The translations under genes and the position numbers were made by a program. From NCBI GenBank assembly GCA_015501055.1, contig JADNYV010000182.1:1-64000 (forward strand): DNA of 64,000 nucleotides, given 5' to 3'. The number at the start of each line of letters is the position of its first letter. The first letter of the stretch is position 1. Origin of the DNA: Mucidula mucida (lineage: Eukaryota > Basidiomycota > Agaricomycetes > Agaricales > Physalacriaceae). The notes below the pieces were generated by a model. It ran no database searches. It saw only the letters and a program-made list of their open reading frames with translations, and was not told where the DNA came from. Positions 58,861-64,000 of this stretch are shown here, one piece after another.

Positions 58861-61355
58861 CCAGCGCGGTAACGCATTCGGGTCAGCTTTCGGTACGAGG
58901 AAGGCCGGGGAAGCGAATTCGGATTGTGAGGGCGTATACGGCCAGCCTCGAGGTGTCGGTCGATCAGCGTCTGCCAGGCGTCACGGTACTTCTTTGGGCT
59001 GCTATACGAGCGCGAGTTTATCTTCTTGTCTGCGTCTTTTACCTTTATTGACATTTTGAAGGTGTCCTTGGGCATTAAGTCCACATGTGGTACCGGTTGG
59101 AAGACGTCGGCGTATTGATGTTTCGTTCCAGATTCGAGTGCTTCGCACTTCTTCATGGTCGCCAATTCTTCGATCCTGTCCCGAACGGCGGCCACTGGAT
59201 TACGCTCGCATAGTCGCATGTATTCGTTATCTGTAAGACATTCGCTTGTCGTTTCGTATGGGGAGCTGCCTGCGAAGGGGAGAGACTGGTTTTCAGCCTT
59301 CAGCGTCCTCTCCCTTTCCCGTCGCTCGTTTTGCGCATTGACGATGCGGGGTCTGTTCGTCTTCGAGACTGGGCGAAGAATGTCGAAATCCCTGGTCTTA
59401 TCAGTCAAGGTCACATTATCGGCATCAAAAACGAGTTTATTGCTTGTTAAGAACGGGAGGCCGAGTATCAAATCAGAACATAGGTTGGGCGCGATGATTG
59501 CGCGAACAGGGCGGGATTTCCATACATCATTACGGTCAGAGACTTTCAGTTTCACCCATTCGGTGAGGGTCGTTGGGGAATCTATAGCGGAGGAGAGAGC
59601 GGTGGATATCTGTATCGGTTCTGATAACTTGCGGCGGGATAAACAGTGCATTTGGACGAATTCTTCGCGGATCAATACTATATGGGATCCGGAGTCAATT
59701 AGTGCATTCAGAAAGAACGGGGCATCGGAAGTGCGTGTTCGTATGGCACAGGGCCATTGGACGTGCGGTACAGAGAATGGAACGGGATCCGACGTGATTG
59801 AACAGACAGGAGGGGCAGTAGAGTGAGGACTCACCGGAGGTGCAGACATGGAGCGGTTCAGCATGTTCGTTACTTCATCAGTGTCGGAGTCGTCAGAGTC
59901 CCCATCCCCCATGCCGAGGACGGAACTAGCGTTGGTCGGTGCAGTCAGCGAAGCGGGGATATTCCCGCGGATGTGTGCAACGGGTTCAACGGCGGCGATG
60001 GGTGCGGCGTTGCTTGGACGCTTTGGCGCGTCCGTAGCGAGCGTGGAACCGTCCGACATCGTGATACCTTTGTATGTGGTACCCGAAGGAAAACCGTTCG
60101 GACAGTCGCTAGAAATATGGGCGACGTCCCGTCGACGGCACTTCATGCAGCCGCGGTTCTTGCGCAGGTAATCCTTTTCGGCATCTGTAAGGGGTGGGCA
60201 TTTAACGGTGGTGTTGTTGGAAGACGGTTGGGAGCTGGTGTGGGAGGGCTGTGTGCGCGTATTCGGAGCGTTGGAGCCGTTGTTCAGGCGTTTGTTGGGC
60301 AGAGAGGCGGTGGCGGTACCCGCGCGTTCGCGCTTGGTCGCGTTTCCTACCATCTTCGCGACCTTCTCCTGCTCGTCGTTCCACTTCTTCTCGATGTCCC
60401 TCATGCCGGCCACAAAGTTCTTCATATTCTTCTCTTTCTTCAGGTTCTTGTCGTTGTTGTGCTCTATCTGGAGAGAGGGCAGCATACGAGTGCGGAGGTG
60501 ATCAAGGAGGCGTTCAGTTGTGATGGGGTTCGTGGTAGCGGTCAACAGCAGCGACGCGACGGACAAGCGGTCGTACCAAGAGGCGAAGCTCTCGTCGGCG
60601 CCCTGTGCACAGGAAAGGATGTCGGTGCGGAGAGTGTCGGACCAGTCGTCGCGCAGGAACTCTTTTCGCATCTCTTCAGCCACCTCCGCGATCGACATCG
60701 CATCCCAAGCCTTGCTGTTGTTCTTGTACGCATTTTTCAGCATCGGATCTTGGAAGCCAGTGGCAAGAGTGGCGATGACAGTGGTAGGGTCAACGGCCCG
60801 GATTTTCTGATAGTTGCTGGCCGAGTATTCCCACTCGTTGATGTCGGCAGGCGTGATATCATCCACACCGGCCTTGAACATGGGCACGCTTTTCGGGTTC
60901 GATGTTTCGACACGCGACGAGATGATGGCGGTTGCGATGGCGTCTGTATTGGAGGGCATGGTTAACGATGGCGGCGCGGAAGGTGCAGTGGGACGAGTTT
61001 TGGGGCGCAGCAGTGGGTGGTGGTAGTCCGAAGAGGAAGAAGAGTCGTCTGAATCCTCTGGGGATATGACGCTGGTTTTGGGGTGTTTGGCCACGTTGGT
61101 CTTCTTTGCAATAGAAGCGCCGTCCTCCGAAGTTGGGGTGCCGATTGCACCGGTTTCGTCGGGTGAGTTCGACCGCGTGCGTGTAGGCGATGGTACAGGC
61201 GCAGGAGAGTTTGGCGGGGATGATAGTGGGGAGGAACCATCTTTCTCTTCGGCATTTCCGGCGAGCTGTTTCTTTCTCAATCTATTCGAACTACGCGATG
61301 GCAGTCTTGGCGGCATCCAGGCGATAATTTTCAGGGCTTTCTTAATGGTCTGCAT
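58857..61355 (-). CDS. E4 gag-protease frame
   Basis: 832 codons from ATG 61,355 (MQTIKKALKIIAWMPPRLPS). A Ser/Pro-rich N-terminal part leads to a gag core (INEWEYSASNYQKIRAVDPT, SCAQGADESFASWYDRLSVA). A CCHC-like knuckle CMKCRRRDVAHISSDC lies near 60,130, the protease motif ALIDSGSHIVLI near 59,690 and LILGLPFLTSN near 59,455. The frame ends in the first RT residues (AGRIRPH) after the frameshift. Gag and protease look functional. Confidence 0.88.
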   Translation of the reverse strand: MQTIKKALKIIAWMPPRLPSRSSNRLRKKQLAGNAEEKDGSSPLSSPPNSPAPVPSPTRTRSNSPDETGAIGTPTSEDGASIAKKTNVAKHPKTSVISPEDSDDSSSSSDYHHPLLRPKTRPTAPSAPPSLTMPSNTDAIATAIISSRVETSNPKSVPMFKAGVDDITPADINEWEYSASNYQKIRAVDPTTVIATLATGFQDPMLKNAYKNNSKAWDAMSIAEVAEEMRKEFLRDDWSDTLRTDILSCAQGADESFASWYDRLSVASLLLTATTNPITTERLLDHLRTRMLPSLQIEHNNDKNLKKEKNMKNFVAGMRDIEKKWNDEQEKVAKMVGNATKRERAGTATASLPNKRLNNGSNAPNTRTQPSHTSSQPSSNNTTVKCPPLTDAEKDYLRKNRGCMKCRRRDVAHISSDCPNGFPSGTTYKGITMSDGSTLATDAPKRPSNAAPIAAVEPVAHIRGNIPASLTAPTNASSVLGMGDGDSDDSDTDEVTNMLNRSMSAPPVSPHSTAPPVCSITSDPVPFSVPHVQWPCAIRTRTSDAPFFLNALIDSGSHIVLIREEFVQMHCLSRRKLSEPIQISTALSSAIDSPTTLTEWVKLKVSDRNDVWKSRPVRAIIAPNLCSDLILGLPFLTSNKLVFDADNVTLTDKTRDFDILRPVSKTNRPRIVNAQNERRERERTLKAENQSLPFAGSSPYETTSECLTDNEYMRLCERNPVAAVRDRIEELATMKKCEALESGTKHQYADVFQPVPHVDLMPKDTFKMSIKVKDADKKINSRSYSSPKKYRDAWQTLIDRHLEAGRIRPHNPNSLPRPSSYRKLTRMRYRAG

Positions 61356-61486
61356 TGTGTAGTCGGTTCGTGTGTCAATGAATGTATTTTACTCACGGCG
61401 GGGTCAATTTCAGTGTTCGGTTCGGTTTCTGTAACGGCGTCGGTGGGTCGGTAAATCTCGCTTTGAGACTGCAGTTAAAAAAAAAG

Positions 61487-61669
61487 TGTAAGCTCGACTA
61501 TACCGTCGAGCCACTAAGTCGAAAGTCGCACGTTCGATAACTGGATCAAAGCGTCTTCGTTCGGGTCGAGGTGGAGGTACGGAAGTAAAGTAAGTAAGTA
61601 CGTCCGATCGTTGTGTAGATCTAAGTATAGAGAAGTCCGATATGTCCGTTCTGTGTAAGCGGGCTTACA
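61487..61669 (-). repeat. E4 5' LTR
   Basis: Identical by eye to the 3' LTR. Directly inside it the coding strand begins CTTTTTTTTTAACTGCAG, so no TGG-type primer-binding site touches the LTR. Confidence 0.95.
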
Positions 61670-62536
61670 TACACTTGTCAAACACGTCCTGATACCCCGG
61701 GACACCCTTCATGTACATCTCCTCATCCAATGGAGCATTGAGAAATGCTGTTTTGACATTGAATGTGTAAAGCTCAAGGTTGCGAACAGCAGCGTCCACC
61801 AGAACAAAACAAATGGAATTGATCTTCGCCACGGGGGCAGCTGTCTCCCCATAGTCGTCCGGCCGCTGTCTAAATCCATCAGCAACAAGACGAGCCTTGG
61901 CTTTCACCTCGGGAAATGTCTTCTCAATATACACCCATTTGCACCCCACAGCCTTCTTCCCTTGTGGAAGGACGGCTTCATGGAATACCTCCATCTTTGT
62001 CAGCCGACCAAACTCAACATTCATTGCCTCCTTCCATTGGGCCCAGTCTGGTCGCGCACAGGCTTCCTAGTACGTAAGCGGCGGCTTCGAGAGGTCCCAT
62101 GTACGGCGTTGAAGAGTCTTTGATGGTAAGGAGTGGCTGAGGAAGGCGGTGGCGTATGGAGATAGATGGTCTTGGAAAGAGTTGATGTCATCTGCCGCGT
62201 CAAGTACCTTGTGCACCGCAAAATACGCCGCTAGGACAATATTCTGATGATGCTCACTGCGCAAGATGCGGTCTGTGAAAGGAATGTCAGTAAATTTTTT
62301 CTTTACTTTATGCATAGGTAATGCAGGTGCCTCAACATTGTTTCTGACGGTATTCGTTGGGCCCTGTGCCCCGCCCTTGGTGTTATTTCTAACGGTATTC
62401 ACCGGGACGGGGTCTTGGAACGGGTCCACGGAGTTCTGAATGACGGTTTTCTCCACGGCCTCGTTTGATGTATATACGATTTCGGTGGCGTCCTCAGCTG
62501 GTGGATTGATGAAGCAATGTTTATTGCTGAGGCGTC
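61670..62536 (-). pseudogene. Copia RT 5' part and spacer, copy B
   Basis: Contains MNVEFGRLTKMEVFHEAVLP to TFNVKTAFLNAPLDEEMYMK (Asn at 61,758-61,760), preceded by the TAG near 62,074 and the spacer frame SNKHCFINPPAEDATEIVYT onward. It is identical in content to 25,003-25,870 of copy A. Confidence 0.85.
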
Positions 62537-63065
62537 TGTTATGAATCGCCATATTTTCACACTTTCACATCTTATCATATCTTATCGGGGGCCTTGTCTT
62601 ATCAACCAACGGACTGTTTCATCATCTGTTTCGTCATCGATCATACTCCTTTTCATTACCGAAGCCGTACTCATGTCGGACACACACCCAACACATGGAT
62701 GACATTATACATGCCGATACCTCATGGACTCCCTATTGTATACACACCACCGACACTCGTAGTACACATGGTTGTTTCAGTATTATTACTTACATGCAGT
62801 TACCACTCGTATTTAATGGTTTCACGGACTAGTAGCATACAACACTGGGTCAAGGGCGTGGAGTATCCCTAGTGGAAACGCGTATGGACAAGGAGTCTCA
62901 AACACAGACTTACTAGTATATAAGCAGTAGTGTAGTATCATTGTACTTTAGTTCCAATCTTGTTTATACATCTGGCCTAGCCTAGTCTTACGAACACGAA
63001 CATCTTCTTCCTTAGTTCTTGCTGTGGTACCTGGTTGAGTCTCGTGGCTTAGTCAGTCGCTAACA
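62537..63065 (+). mobile_element. Solo Gypsy LTR, copy B
   Basis: Same solo LTR and same GCGTC target duplication as 25,871-26,399, so the insertion predates the block duplication. Confidence 0.93.
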
Positions 63066-63070
63066 GCGTC

Positions 63071-64000
63071 CCGGACGGTTTTTGTTGAATATGACGTTGT
63101 CGGAGAAATGGTATCCACCCAATAAGTCCCTCACCATCCAGCCTTTCCTATCCTTGACATACCCAACAAATATCCCCTCTTCCCATGGTTCATCCAGCGT
63201 CCCTCGTTTTTCCATTGGTGTGAAGAAGAAGACTTGGCAACCCCATCAACGAAGATTTGAGAGATCCGGGATCGACTTCTTGAAGAGTTTGTGTGGTGTA
63301 ACACCGTGTGGAAGTGAAGAAGTGGTGAGTCTATTGATGAGATAGGACGCGGTTAGCACGGTGTCTCCCCAGAACAACCGTGGTAATCCAGAATCTGTAA
63401 GCAACGCGCACATCATCTTCTTTAGTCCTTGAATCATATGTTCCACTCGACCATTTTGTTGATGTGCGTACGGCACGGTCGTACACATGGCAATCCCACA
63501 AGAATCAAGATACTTCTTCATTCGGCCTGCAATAAATTCCTTCGCGGCGTCACTCTGTACCGCCTTAACAAGACCACCAACCACGAGTTCCCACTTCGTG
63601 ATCGTGACCTCGAGGACTGGAGCGGCATCAGAGCGCTTGACCAGTAGATCAACACTGTTCCATAGTGTACAGTCGTCATACTGAACAAAGAAGTATTCTT
63701 GGTGTTTCGGCGTCTTGGTTGGCATAGGACCGCAGGTGTTGATGTGGACAATGTTGAGAGGATTCTTTGAGAGACCGCTGTGGAGTCGATATGGGTACCA
63801 ATTCCGTTTAGCCTTTATGCATGTAACACACTCATCGCCTTCATCGTGCGACACATCATCCAATGCCAGCCCCTCAATATTGGCGCCACCGTTGAGTATT
63901 TGGTTGGTTTCGCAATAATTGGTATGGCCAAGTACGCAGTGCCAATAGTACCTCGTTTTCGGCGTCTTCTTGAATGTTGGTGAAGCGGCCGCGAGGTTGA
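63071..64000 (-). pseudogene. Copia integrase, copy B, cut by window end
   Basis: Open from the window edge to 63,246 and beyond: VTCIKAKRNWYPYRLHSGLS, VHINTCGPMPTKT (Asn at 63,738-63,740), VQSDAAKEFIAGR, PYAHQQNGRVEHMIQGLKKM and LFWGDTVLTASYLINRL. The first catalytic Asp is Asn as in copy A; the second Asp and the Glu remain. Confidence 0.88.

Larger units (their letters stand above)
55787..61669 (-). mobile_element. Young Ty3/Gypsy element E4 inside copy B Copia
   Basis: Two 183-base LTRs (55,787-55,969 and 61,487-61,669) that I read as identical. Target duplication TACAC lies at 55,782-55,786 and 61,670-61,674. The empty site is present in copy A near 25,003. The element is on the minus strand and unrelated in LTR and gag to E1/E2. 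Identical LTRs imply a very recent insertion, after the block duplicated. Confidence 0.95.
46108..64000. repeat. Segmental duplication, copy B (continues past the window)
   Basis: Direct-orientation duplicate of the block starting at 15,344, interrupted by Gypsy element E4 at 55,787-61,669. The left border has a TAGAAC microhomology shared by the two sides and falls inside the kinase remnant. Most of the block differs from copy A by only scattered bases; exceptions are patches in the FunK1 genes and an 18-base loss at the Copia 3' end. Confidence 0.92.
53773..64000 (-). mobile_element. Copia element, copy B, split by E4 and cut by window end
   Basis: Same insertion as in copy A, carried along by the duplication. 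The 3' LTR border and polypurine tract are lost through an 18-base deletion near 54,545. RT and RNase H frames (54,538-55,767) are uninterrupted, without the one-base losses seen in copy A. The integrase frame (63,246-63,863) is also open across the site where copy A has lost a base. Shared defects are the Asn substitutions and the TAG at about 62,074. Confidence 0.92.

Noticed and set aside
59823..60965. Open frame of 380 codons on the plus strand
   Set aside because: It is antisense to the E4 gag frame, which has a zinc knuckle, a protease and element context. The plus-strand reading is Val/Gly/Arg-rich without a motif.

Overview
The window comes from a nuclear genome of a filamentous fungus, most likely an agaricomycete basidiomycete. 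The genes carry many short introns of about 45-60 bases. The fungal-specific kinase family FunK1 is present. The LTR retrotransposons are of fungal Copia and chromodomain-Ty3/Gypsy types. Nothing bacterial or organellar is visible.

Bases 1-15.3 kb are ordinary gene-dense sequence: two tandem secreted beta-carbonic anhydrases (+), a RIX7/NVL-type tandem AAA ATPase (-), mitochondrial ribosomal protein uL30m (+), an F-box protein (-), a short-intron tRNA (probably Phe), an RPN14/PAAF1-like WD40 proteasome-assembly chaperone (+), and an EF-hand external NADH dehydrogenase (+).

From 15.34 kb to the end the window is built of duplications and nested transposons. A block of at least 12 kb holds two tandem FunK1 kinases (-), a NOC4-like 70-residue fragment (+) and a Copia element (-). 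It occurs twice in direct orientation: copy A starts near 15,344 and copy B near 46,108, running off the window end. Copy B starts inside a TKL-like kinase gene and leaves that gene without its N-terminus. Between the copies lies Gypsy element E1 (+), split by a second member of the same family, E2, inserted in the opposite orientation. Copy B's Copia was later split by an unrelated Gypsy element, E4, whose two LTRs are identical.

Target-site duplications give a relative order. The Copia inserted first (TSD CTGAG). A solo Gypsy LTR (TSD GCGTC) and two TA-flanked MITEs then entered the Copia. The whole block was then duplicated, and E4 (TSD TACAC) entered copy B only. E2 entered E1 with TSD TTCGG, and a further MITE split the TATA box of E1's right LTR.

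The most interesting signals are three. The Copia element has lost four catalytic aspartates (protease, integrase, RT twice), each as Asp to Asn in a context that fits TCG to TTG change. The duplicated FunK1 kinases are almost identical except in a long insertion inside the activation segment, where one pair carries a sharply bounded divergent patch. Many single-base deletions break otherwise open transposon frames, even in the youngest element, which may reflect assembly error as much as decay. All similarity statements come from reading the sequence by eye; no alignment or database search was run.
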